Source: a bacterium | GTDB lineage: Bacteria > Desulfobacterota > Binatia > Binatales > Binataceae | Reading direction: 5' to 3' | Assembly: GCA_014896235.1 (NCBI GenBank) | Contig: JADBKU010000033.1 | Location: 1 to 45,543, forward strand | DNA: 45,543 nt | Shown: positions 37,711 through 45,534 of the stretch, in pieces | Layout: the number at the start of each line of letters is the position of its first letter | Numbering within the stretch: the stretch's first letter is position 1 | Notes under the pieces: model-generated | What the model was told of the DNA's origin: nothing | Databases searched by the model: none | The model's input: only the letters and a program-made list of their open reading frames with translations | Position numbers and translations under genes: made by a program

Positions 37711-38673
37711 ATGAGAGAAAACCGTCTCAATCCTGCACGGAATCGGATTCCCAAGAGCGCCACAGAAAAGGCCCTAGTTGAGGGAATCGAAAACTCGGGG
37801 TATCCGCTGCAAGGCGTCGTTGCGGGAAAACTGCTCAAGCGCGGCTTTCACGTCACGGAAGAATGGGGATTTCCGAGTCGAGTCACTCACGAACCAAGGA
37901 CACTCGATTTGCTCGGCACGCTGGCTGTTCATGCAAACAGTTGGACGGACGTCCGTCCCGGTCTGTTGTTGCTGATTGAGTGCAAGAAATCGGCTCATCC
38001 TTATGTATTCTTTCGCACGCTGGCGGAGCACGATGTCTCTTGGTTTCCTCGCGTAGCCGGTCTGCCGCATCGCGGAATCATGCTTGTTCGGGTCGAAAAC
38101 GGTGATGTCGCAGGTCAGCACCTTATTTCGGGAGCGCAGTCGCTTGGCCTCGACAAGACGCCGTTTGTCAAAGACAACGTGGATACGGCGGCGGTCTTCA
38201 GCAAAGCGGAATTGAAAAATGATAAGGCCATTTTGTCCGGTTCAGAGCCATTTAACAGCATCATCATGCCTCTGGCTCAAGCTTCGGACCACGCTATGAC
38301 AGTTTTTAAACATTCACTCAATAGCGAGTTTTATTACCCTAGATTAATCATCTGCATCGCAGTTCTTGACGCACCGATGGTGTTGGTCGAAAGCCCTGAA
38401 CAGTGCGCAGACCCGGTCCTGACTCCTTGGGTGAGAGTAATTCGACAGGAACCAGACCTCGATCAATTTGCCAGATGGCCAATCAAAGCATATACCGCGG
38501 ACGTCGTTCACGTTGATTTTTTCGACACTTTTCTCGATGCCTTGGCGCTTCCGTTTGCGGAGGAATTTGGAAAGCGAGCCGTTCGGCTTGGAAGCGGTCC
38601 TATGGCCAATGGCGGACAGGTTCCGGATATGGACCGGTGGGAATGGACGGAAATCTGTGAATTCAGGCGTTAG
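37711..38673 (+). CDS. Unrecognised protein with PD-(D/E)XK-like motif
   Basis: A 320-residue protein in a lower-GC stretch than its neighbours. Near the N-terminus TLDLLGTLA (Asp66) is followed after 23 residues by LLLLIECKKS (Glu90-Cys-Lys92), the spacing of the PD-(D/E)XK nuclease core. The rest, with FNSIIMPLAQASDHAMTVFKH and ADVVHVDFFDTFLDAL, is unfamiliar. It is probably a nuclease or an inactive nuclease-fold protein, but I cannot name a family. It starts 98 bases after the helicase gene, on the same strand, and converges with the zincin-like gene 9 bases beyond its stop. Confidence 0.6.
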   Translation: MRENRLNPARNRIPKSATEKALVEGIENSGYPLQGVVAGKLLKRGFHVTEEWGFPSRVTHEPRTLDLLGTLAVHANSWTDVRPGLLLLIECKKSAHPYVFFRTLAEHDVSWFPRVAGLPHRGIMLVRVENGDVAGQHLISGAQSLGLDKTPFVKDNVDTAAVFSKAELKNDKAILSGSEPFNSIIMPLAQASDHAMTVFKHSLNSEFYYPRLIICIAVLDAPMVLVESPEQCADPVLTPWVRVIRQEPDLDQFARWPIKAYTADVVHVDFFDTFLDALALPFAEEFGKRAVRLGSGPMANGGQVPDMDRWEWTEICEFRR

Positions 38674-38681
38674 GCAAATCC

Positions 38682-39272
38682 TCAACCGGAGCTATTTTTG
38701 CGGCGGGTTTCTGCAATTGCCAAATACCATTTATCGAAGCTGATACGGCGGAACAATGGATCGTCCGATCGGATTCGGGCGGGAAGCTCGATACCGAACC
38801 GCACGCGTGCCGCCGCTCGCTCTTCTGGCGAGAACCGAATCAATTTGCCGACGACATCGGTACATTGGAGCCGCTCACGGCGTTCCAAAGGCAAGTTTGT
38901 ATACAACCAATCCCATGACGCCTCGCGGTTAGGCGACCGGTTACGCTCGGCTTCCCAAAATTCGTCAGGGTGGGAGTTCCACTTGCCTTTCTTATCCTTG
39001 ACCGCCGGAATTTCCAAGTGAAGCATTTCGTGAATGATGATTGTCACGAATACGTCTTCAGGCACGTCGGTCGCGTTGAGGACATTGTGAATTTGAACGT
39101 GCCTTGCGGCAGGCATGATGTTCGCTAGAGTCCGTTGGATAACGAAAGACCAGGTAACATCGTCATAGGCATTCTTAAAATGCTGCGCGGAAACAGACTT
39201 CACAATGTGATCGAGATTCCGGTAGGGCAACTGAGGTTGCAAAAGCAGCGGTTTTCTCTCTGTATGACGCAT
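38682..39272 (-). CDS. SprT-like zincin metalloprotease domain protein
   Basis: A 196-residue protein read on the minus strand. VTIIIHEMLHLEIP (H81-E82-x-x-H85) is a zinc HExxH helix and H101 in NSHPDEFWEAE is placed as the third ligand, matching the SprT/SPRTN-type arrangement. The N-terminal half has no clear family. It converges with the PD-(D/E)XK-like gene. In a defence-like island a protease may process or release a partner, but that is a guess. Start 39272 (ATG) is the first in frame. Confidence 0.65.
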   Translation of the reverse strand: MRHTERKPLLLQPQLPYRNLDHIVKSVSAQHFKNAYDDVTWSFVIQRTLANIMPAARHVQIHNVLNATDVPEDVFVTIIIHEMLHLEIPAVKDKKGKWNSHPDEFWEAERNRSPNREASWDWLYTNLPLERRERLQCTDVVGKLIRFSPEERAAARVRFGIELPARIRSDDPLFRRISFDKWYLAIAETRRKNSSG

Positions 39273-39353
39273 CAGAGCCTATCGCTTATCTCACCTGCAC
39301 GGTCGCGGCAATGCCGGTCTCGGATTATGCCGCCGTCTGGTTCGTCTAGCCGA

Positions 39354-39408
39354 CGCTTGCGGCGGACATAATGCGAACGACGAATTACGCGAGTACCAGC
39401 CGCAAGCG
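39354..39408. repeat. 10-bp perfect inverted repeat with 35-base loop
   Basis: CGCTTGCGGC (39354-39363) and GCCGCAAGCG (39399-39408) are exact reverse complements. The repeat lies in gene-free DNA between the zincin-like gene and the PIN remnant, at the island's right side. No T-tract follows, so it is not an obvious terminator. It could be a recombination trace or a transcript hairpin. Confidence 0.5.
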
Positions 39409-39467
39409 GTTTACGAGACGGCGGTAGGAACGATTCGGACAGGTCGCGCCAGTCACGCGGTTGCTGA

Positions 39468-39776
39468 CAGTGCTCGACCTATGCGGTTGAGGAAGCGCGG
39501 CGGAACCTGGCTCTGGACCGTCCGCCGGCTCTGGCCCGATTGGAACGGCTGACGCCCAAGTTGGCGCTCGCCAATCCGCCGGGAAACCTGAAGCTGCCCG
39601 TACGTATCCGGCTGGACTCAAAGGACCGTCCGATCCTGCTGGCCGCAATTCACGGCAAGGCGGATTTCCTGCTGACCGGCGACGGCCGCCAGTTCGGCCA
39701 TCTCTACGGTGGGCGCGTCGAAGGCGTGATGGTGCTGCGGCCGGCGCAGTATTTCGAGCGCCGCGCGCGGCGGTGA
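39468..39776 (+). pseudogene. C-terminal remnant of a PIN-domain protein (toxin-like)
   Basis: From just after the in-frame TGA 39465-39467 the translated product is TYAVEEARRNLALDRPPALARLERL, then DSKDRPILLAAIHGKADFLLTGDGRQFGHLYGG and GVMVLRPAQYF, ending at 39776. This is the C-terminal half of a PIN-domain (VapC/PIN-COG1848-like) protein with the conserved D-R-P-I-L-x-A and T-G-D. The N-terminal half with the first catalytic Asp is not found upstream. A shorter frame begins at TTG 39540. It is most likely a broken gene; no antitoxin is visible. Confidence 0.65.
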
Positions 39777-39799
39777 TCTGGCCGGTTTGGGCGCACTCC

Positions 39800-39833
39800 T
39801 TTATCCCTCATAAAGGACGTTATGAGAGATAAA
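39800..39833. other. dif-like palindrome (candidate Xer recombination site)
   Basis: A 34-base interrupted palindrome. The 28-base core has two 11-base arms, ATCCCTCATAA (39803-39813) and TTATGAGAGAT (39820-39830), around a 6-base centre AGGACG. Arm length, spacer length and the inner CATAA/TTATG are those of dif sites (E. coli GGTGCGCATAA and TTATGTTAAAT). The outer bases agree only partly. It lies between the island and the SOS genes. Alternatives are an operator or a transcription hairpin; no T-tract follows. Confidence 0.4.
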
Positions 39834-40091
39834 CAGCATAGGCGGGTCAATATTCAACCGGCATTGATAACCCGCCGCGTGTATGCAACCGCCAGGGTTT
39901 CGAACCAGCGGATGGGTCGCGGCCCCTCGCGCCGGGCGACAACGCGCGGTTTCTGTCGCATAAGCATCTTAACTGGCGCTCATCGCCAACGGGAGATTGT
40001 CCAGAAGATAGGCGAAAGGCGCGTCCCGTATTAGCCGCCGCTGGCAGATGCGCACAGTTGACAAAAGCGAAGAAAAAGCAAAAATCAAATT
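39834..40091. other. Intergenic region upstream of imuA
   Basis: About 258 bases. It includes a second inverted repeat GGCGGGT (39841-39847) with ACCCGCC, and TTGACA (40058-40063) as a possible imuA -35 with a weak -10. I find no GTTC-N7-GTTC or CTGT-N8-ACAG LexA box. Nothing else is recognised. Confidence 0.45.
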
Positions 40092-40880
40092 GTGGATGCC
40101 GGCCGCCTACGGACTTCGGCCCTCCTTGGCCGCTTACGAAACCATGCGCCGGCCGCAAACCGGCGGCGGCTGGCTTCGGGACTGGCCGCGCTCGACGCAA
40201 TTGTCGACGGCGGCATTGTCCACGGCCGGGTCAGCGAAATTACCGGGCCGGTCGGATCAGGCCGCACCACGATCGCCATGCGCTTCGTCGCCGCCGCGAC
40301 GCGGATGGGCGAGGTCGTCGCATGGCTCGAAGACGCGCGCCGTTTCGATCCGGCATCGGCGCTGGCGGCGGGCGCGGTTCTTGACCGCATTCTATGGGCC
40401 TCGCCGGACGACCGCTGCAAGGCCGATCCTGAGTCGCCGGGCACGCTTTACCCGCGCCGTTTATCCCTAATCTTCAAGGCCGCCGAATTGGTTCTCAAGG
40501 CGGGAGGATTTGGACTAGTCGTGATCGACGCGGGCGCCGGCGCCGGACAATTGCCGCGCAGCATCGCGCTGCGGCTTGCGCGCGAGGCGGAACGGAGCAG
40601 CGCAGCGGTGATAGTCATCGCTCCGCATGGCGTATGCGGCGCTTTTGCCGCGCTGAGCCTCAATCTTACGCGCCTCAAGGCCTCGTTCAGCCGGTTTACA
40701 CCGGCGTCGCCCGCCTTGTTCGAGGGGCTCGTCATTCAGGCGGCGGTCGTGCGCAACAAGCTGGGCCGTGTGGGCGGCAGCGCGTTAATTCGGGCCGCGA
40801 TCGATCCGGCGGCGCCCGGCTTCGCCCGCCGAGAGGGCCAATCGCCGGCCGCGCCCATACGGCGCGCCGCCAGCGTCTGA
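40092..40880 (+). CDS. imuA: SOS mutasome RecA-like protein ImuA
   Basis: A 262-residue protein related to RecA/SulA. RLASGLAALDAIVDGGIVHGRVSEITGPVGSGRTTIAMRFVAA is the ImuA nucleotide-binding region; the Walker Lys is Arg (GSGRTT), as in many ImuA proteins. GLVVIDAGAG is the Walker B region and SAAVIVIAPHGVCG follows. ImuA connects RecA to ImuB and DnaE2 in damage-induced mutagenesis. I use the GTG start at 40092, which lacks a good Shine-Dalgarno; the frame is short at the N-terminus but fits the family. imuB begins 14 bases after its stop. Confidence 0.85.
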   Translation: MDAGRLRTSALLGRLRNHAPAANRRRLASGLAALDAIVDGGIVHGRVSEITGPVGSGRTTIAMRFVAAATRMGEVVAWLEDARRFDPASALAAGAVLDRILWASPDDRCKADPESPGTLYPRRLSLIFKAAELVLKAGGFGLVVIDAGAGAGQLPRSIALRLAREAERSSAAVIVIAPHGVCGAFAALSLNLTRLKASFSRFTPASPALFEGLVIQAAVVRNKLGRVGGSALIRAAIDPAAPGFARREGQSPAAPIRRAASV

Positions 40881-40894
40881 TCGGAGCGGCGGCC

Positions 40895-42385
40895 ATGCCG
40901 CGCATCGCCTGCATCCTGGTCGCCGATTTTCCAATCGCGGCGCTGATCCGTGCTGACGCTTCTTTGGCCGGCGTTCCGCTCGTCATCTGCGAAAGCCGCG
41001 CCGCGCATGCCGAGATTCGGTTCGTATCGGAGAGCGCGCTTAAGTATGGCGTCCGCGCTGGAATGACGCTGGCGCAGGCGCGTGCGCTCACGCCGGCGCT
41101 GAGCGTCGCGCTTCGTTCGCCCGCCGCTGAAGATAACGCCGCCGCCGCGCTGATCAACGCTGCCGAATTGGTATCGCCGATGGTCGAAGCGGGGGAGCCG
41201 GGATGCGTGTGGCTCGATTTGGCGGGCATTGAGCGAATCCACAGGAGCGAAGAAACCGCCGCCGCTGAACTTGCGCGATGGATCCGGCAGGTTGGGATGG
41301 AAGGGGCGATTGGAATCGCGGCCAACCGCGAGATCGCCTGGCTGGCCGCACGGTGCGGCGGAATCAGAATCATCCCGGCCGGGAAGGAACGCGAGTTCCT
41401 CGATTGGCTGCCGCTGGACGCGCTCGGCGTTTCCGACCATGGCGACGATCTCGCTGAGACGCTCGCCCATTGGGGCCTCAAGCGGCTCGGCGATTTGGCG
41501 CGGCTCGACCCCGCTCTGCTGGGGAGCCGCCTCGGCCGCCGCGGCGTTGAGCTGGCGCGGCTGGCGCGCGGCGAGAGCTTGCGCCCGCTTCGGCCGTGCC
41601 GCCGCGCCGAAATTTTCAGCGAATCAGTCGAACTGGAATATGGAATCGAAACGCTGGAGCCGCTCGCCTTCGTCATGTGCGCGATGCTCGATCGGCTCAT
41701 GGAGCGGATTGAGCCGCACGGGCTGGTCGCCAGCGATCTACTGTTGACGCTGGGGTTGGCGGATCATCGCATCGACGCGCGCCAAATCGGGCTTGCCGCG
41801 CCCACCAGCGACGCCCGCGCGATTCTGACGCTGATCAATCTCAGTCTCGAATCGTCGCCGCCCGCCGCCGCCGTGGCTACGATCCGGATTGAGGTCACGC
41901 CGCGCGCGGCGCGGCCCACGCAAGCCGATCTGTTCCTGCCGCCTACGCCGCCGCCCGACCGGCTCGAAACCACGATCGCGCGCCTGGCGGCGCTATGTGG
42001 ACCGGAGAACGTCGGGCGGCTTTTGCCCGAAAATTCGCATCGACCCGAAGCGGTGCGGCTCGAGGTATTCCGGCCGCCTGCGCCGTCGATGTCGTCAGAC
42101 CGTCACGCGAAGAATGTGACGCAACTCGCGATCCGGGCAATCCGGCCCGCGAGGGAAGTCGAAGTGATGATCTCGCGCGGGATGCCGGAATTTGTCCGTG
42201 GATCGAATCTGGGTGGCCGCGTGGTCTCGCTGGCGGGACCGTGGCGGCGCGACGGCGAATGGTGGCGTGGCGATCTGGGCTTCGCGCGCGACTATTACCA
42301 ACTCGCGCTTGACGACGGATGCGTCTATCGCGTCTTCCGCGATTTGAACTCCGAACGCTGGTACGCGGACGGCGTCTATGACTAG
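40895..42385 (+). CDS. imuB: Y-family polymerase-like protein ImuB
   Basis: A 496-residue Y-family-like protein of the SOS mutasome. MPRIACILVADFPIAAL and GVPLVICESRAAHAEIRFVS, then GVRAGMTLAQARAL are the palm/fingers signature of ImuB. The expected second catalytic acidic pair is replaced (VWLDLAGIERIH), consistent with its known lack of polymerase activity. The C-terminal region with TQADLFLPP can serve for beta-clamp or ImuA contact. ImuB carries ImuA and DnaE2 to the clamp. The start ATG 40895 follows imuA by 14 bases; the frame is open far upstream inside imuA. It overlaps dnaE2 by 8 bases. Confidence 0.9.
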   Translation: MPRIACILVADFPIAALIRADASLAGVPLVICESRAAHAEIRFVSESALKYGVRAGMTLAQARALTPALSVALRSPAAEDNAAAALINAAELVSPMVEAGEPGCVWLDLAGIERIHRSEETAAAELARWIRQVGMEGAIGIAANREIAWLAARCGGIRIIPAGKEREFLDWLPLDALGVSDHGDDLAETLAHWGLKRLGDLARLDPALLGSRLGRRGVELARLARGESLRPLRPCRRAEIFSESVELEYGIETLEPLAFVMCAMLDRLMERIEPHGLVASDLLLTLGLADHRIDARQIGLAAPTSDARAILTLINLSLESSPPAAAVATIRIEVTPRAARPTQADLFLPPTPPPDRLETTIARLAALCGPENVGRLLPENSHRPEAVRLEVFRPPAPSMSSDRHAKNVTQLAIRAIRPAREVEVMISRGMPEFVRGSNLGGRVVSLAGPWRRDGEWWRGDLGFARDYYQLALDDGCVYRVFRDLNSERWYADGVYD

Positions 42386-45300
42386 CGATTACGTCGAATT
42401 GCGGGCGCGCAGCGCATTCAGCTTTCTTGAGGGCGCCACCACGCCGGAAGATTTGGCGGCGCGCGCCGCCGAGGTTGGCTATGACGCCCTCGCGCTAGGC
42501 GACCGCGACGGACTTTACGGCGCGCCGCGATTCCATCAGGCGGCCAGGGACGCCCACATCAAACCGATCGTCGGCGCTGAACTGACGCTCGACGACGAAA
42601 GCCGCCTATACGTTCTGGTTCCCGACCGCGCGCGCTACCGGAACTTGTGCCGGATGATCACCGATTCGAAACTGCGCGCCGCCAAGGGGCATAGCAGGAT
42701 TACATTTGCCGATCTGGAACGCCACGCGGAAGGGCTGATTTGTCTCGCTGGCGGCGCGATGAGTCCACTCTCACAAATGCTGGTTCGTGGAGAAACCCCA
42801 CGGCCGCTTTGTGAGCGGTTGAAGGCGATCTTCGGCCGGGGAAATTTCTATATCGACTTGCAACGCCATCTCGACCCGGACGAAGAGCGGCTAAACCGCA
42901 AGCTCGCCGCGCTCGCCGAAGCCGCGCATATTCCGATCGTTGCGACCAACGACGTATGCCACGGCGGCGCCGACCGCCAACTGCTCGACGTGCTTACCTG
43001 CATCCGGCTCAAGACCACGCTCGAAGAGGCGGGACGGGCGCTGTGGGTCAACAACCAGCGCCATCTGAAGCCGCCCGCCGCGATGGCCGCGCTGTTCCGC
43101 GATCTGCCCGACGCGGTCGCCGCCACCCGTGCGATTGCGGAACGATGCGCCTTCACGCTCTCTGATATGGGCTATCGCTTTCCCGACTATCCGCTCCCGC
43201 CTGGAGAGACGCCCGACAGCTATCTGCGAATCCTGACCCGCGCGGGTGCGCGCGAACGATGGGGCGCCACGCCCGACGATCGCACTGGCCGTCAGCTTGA
43301 ACATGAGCTCGGAATAATCGAGCGGCTCAAGCTGGCCGGCTACTTTCTCATCGTATGGGACATCGTCCAGTTCTGCCGCGAAAACCGGATCATGGTTCAA
43401 GGCCGCGGCTCGGCCGCCAACAGCGCGGTCTGCTACGCGCTTGGCGTCACCGCGATCGACGCCGTGAAGATGGACTTGCTCTTCGAGCGGTTCCTTTCCG
43501 AGGAGCGCGGCGAATGGCCAGATATCGATCTGGATCTGCCGAGCGGCGATCAGCGCGAAAAAGTCATCCAGTACGTCTATCGCCGCTACGGCGAACGCGG
43601 CGCCGCGATGACGGCGAACGTGATCTCGTATCGGACTCGCAGCGCCGTGCGCGAGGTCGGCAAGGCGCTCGGCTTCACCACTGAGCAGGTCGATCGGCTG
43701 GCCAAACTCAACCAGGCCTATGAGTTTCGCGACCATCACGACGATCTGCCCGCGCTGCTCAAGCGCGGCGGGGTCGACGCCGACGCGCCGCGCATCCGCC
43801 TGCTGATCGATCTGGCGCGAAAGATGCAGAGCATCCCGCGCCATCTTGGCCAGCACAGCGGCGGGATGGTGATAGCGGCGCAGCCGCTCGACGAAATCGT
43901 GCCGCTCGAACCGGCCGCGATGCCCGGCCGGGTGGTGATCCAGTGGGACAAAGACGATTGCGCCGATTTGGGCATCATCAAGATCGATCTGCTCGGCCTT
44001 GGGATGCTCGCCGTGCTCGAACAGGCGCTCCCGATGATCCGCGAGCATGAGGGGATTGAGATTGACCTGGCGCATCTCCCGCCCGACGACCCGGCGGTAT
44101 ATGAGATGCTGTGCCAGGCGGACACGGTCGGCGTCTTTCAGGTCGAGAGCCGCGCCCAGATGGCGACGCTGCCGCGGATGAAGCCGCGGCGTTTTTACGA
44201 TCTGGTGGTCGAGGTCGCGATCATCCGGCCCGGCCCGATTGTCGGCAAAATGGTGCATCCCTATCTCGACCGCCGCGCCGGCCGCGCCCCGATCTCTTAT
44301 CCGCATCCGTCGCTTGTGCCGATCCTGAAACGGACGCTGGGCGTGCCGTTGTTCCAGGAACAGTTGCTCCGGATCGCGATGACAGTGGCCGGATTCACGG
44401 GCGGCGAGGCCGAGGAGCTGCGGCGCGCGATGGGCTTCAAGCGGTCCGCCGAGCGGATGGAGAAGATCGAGGCGCGGCTTAGGGCCGGGATGGCGCGCAA
44501 CGGACTCACCGGCCAGCCAGCCGACGATATTGTTAATTCGATTACAGCGTTCGCGCTCTACGGCTTCCCCGAATCGCACGCCGCAAGCTTCGCCTTGATC
44601 GCCTACGCCTCCGCCTATCTCAAACGCCATCATCCGGCGGCCTTCTTCGCGGCGATGCTCAACTGCTGGCCGCTCGGCTTCTATCATCCTTCGACACTCG
44701 TTAAAGACGCGCAACGGCGCGGCGTTACAGTCCTGCCGATCGACGTGACGCGCTCCAAGTGGAACTGCTCGATCGAGCATGGAGCGCTCAGAATCGGCCT
44801 TAAGTACATCGCCGGCCTGCGCGAGGAGATCGGCCGCCGCATCGAACGCGAACAGGCGCTCCGTCAGTTCGAGTCGATCGCCGACTTCGCCGCGCGCGTC
44901 GGCCCCAGCCGCCGCGAACTCGACCGCCTGTCCTATGCGGGCGCGTTCGCGGCCTTCGGCCACACCCGTCGCGAAGCGCTGTGGAACGCGGCGGCGGTCG
45001 AACGCGATCCGGAAAGCCTGCTGGCGGGCCTGCAGCCCCGGCTGGCGGCCGCGCCGGTGCCCGCGCTGCCGCCGATCGAGGAGACCTCTGCCGATTACGC
45101 CGCGACCGGCCTCACCACCGGGCCGCATCTGATGGCCCATCTGCGACCGAAACTAAACGCGCGCGGCATCCTCAGCGCGGCAAGTCTGGCGCGCGCCCGT
45201 CACGGCGCTTGGGTCAAAACCGCGGGCGTGGTGATCGTGCGTCAGCGCCCCGGCACGGCCAAGGGTTTCCTCTTCATTACTCTGGAGGACGAAACCGGCA

Positions 45301-45482
45301 TATCCAACCTGATAGTCACCCCCGATCTCTTTCAGGCTAATCGCCTGCTGCTGCGCCGCGCGAGCGTCCTGCTGGCCGAGGGCGTTTTTCAGAAGGTTGA
45401 CGGCGTGATGGCGATTCGCGCGCGGCGCTTCGCCGAACTCAAAATCGCTGGCGCGCCGCCGCGCTCGCACGATTTTCATTGA
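42378..45482 (+). CDS. dnaE2: Error-prone DNA polymerase III alpha subunit DnaE2
   Basis: A 1034-residue C-family polymerase. The N-terminal PHP domain begins YVELRARSAFSFLEGATTPEDL and GLYGAPRFHQAA, then the palm with the catalytic Asp residues in WPDIDLDLPSGDQREKVIQYVYRRYG. VQGRGSAANSAVCYALGVT precedes it, and GIIKIDLLGLGMLAVLEQAL and FPESHAASFALIAYASAYLKRHHPAAFFAAMLNCWP follow. A C-terminal OB-fold (GFLFITLEDETGISNLIVTPDLF) is present. It is the third part of the ImuA-ImuB-DnaE2 mutasome for bypass synthesis after DNA damage. It overlaps imuB by 8 bases (ATGACTAG). Length and start are normal. Confidence 0.95.
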   Translation: MTSDYVELRARSAFSFLEGATTPEDLAARAAEVGYDALALGDRDGLYGAPRFHQAARDAHIKPIVGAELTLDDESRLYVLVPDRARYRNLCRMITDSKLRAAKGHSRITFADLERHAEGLICLAGGAMSPLSQMLVRGETPRPLCERLKAIFGRGNFYIDLQRHLDPDEERLNRKLAALAEAAHIPIVATNDVCHGGADRQLLDVLTCIRLKTTLEEAGRALWVNNQRHLKPPAAMAALFRDLPDAVAATRAIAERCAFTLSDMGYRFPDYPLPPGETPDSYLRILTRAGARERWGATPDDRTGRQLEHELGIIERLKLAGYFLIVWDIVQFCRENRIMVQGRGSAANSAVCYALGVTAIDAVKMDLLFERFLSEERGEWPDIDLDLPSGDQREKVIQYVYRRYGERGAAMTANVISYRTRSAVREVGKALGFTTEQVDRLAKLNQAYEFRDHHDDLPALLKRGGVDADAPRIRLLIDLARKMQSIPRHLGQHSGGMVIAAQPLDEIVPLEPAAMPGRVVIQWDKDDCADLGIIKIDLLGLGMLAVLEQALPMIREHEGIEIDLAHLPPDDPAVYEMLCQADTVGVFQVESRAQMATLPRMKPRRFYDLVVEVAIIRPGPIVGKMVHPYLDRRAGRAPISYPHPSLVPILKRTLGVPLFQEQLLRIAMTVAGFTGGEAEELRRAMGFKRSAERMEKIEARLRAGMARNGLTGQPADDIVNSITAFALYGFPESHAASFALIAYASAYLKRHHPAAFFAAMLNCWPLGFYHPSTLVKDAQRRGVTVLPIDVTRSKWNCSIEHGALRIGLKYIAGLREEIGRRIEREQALRQFESIADFAARVGPSRRELDRLSYAGAFAAFGHTRREALWNAAAVERDPESLLAGLQPRLAAAPVPALPPIEETSADYAATGLTTGPHLMAHLRPKLNARGILSAASLARARHGAWVKTAGVVIVRQRPGTAKGFLFITLEDETGISNLIVTPDLFQANRLLLRRASVLLAEGVFQKVDGVMAIRARRFAELKIAGAPPRSHDFH

Positions 45483-45534
45483 CGGGTGGCGCCCTCCTTG
45501 GCGCGGCCAGCCTCGGGCGCGCTACCATGGCCGC

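Noticed and set aside
39896..39915. tRNA T-arm-like GGTTTCGAACC upstream of imuA
   Set aside because: No acceptor, D-arm or anticodon stem can be drawn around it.
42891..45140. 749-codon open frame opposite dnaE2
   Set aside because: Shadow of dnaE2 in high-GC DNA; composition is unlike a real protein and no motif is seen.
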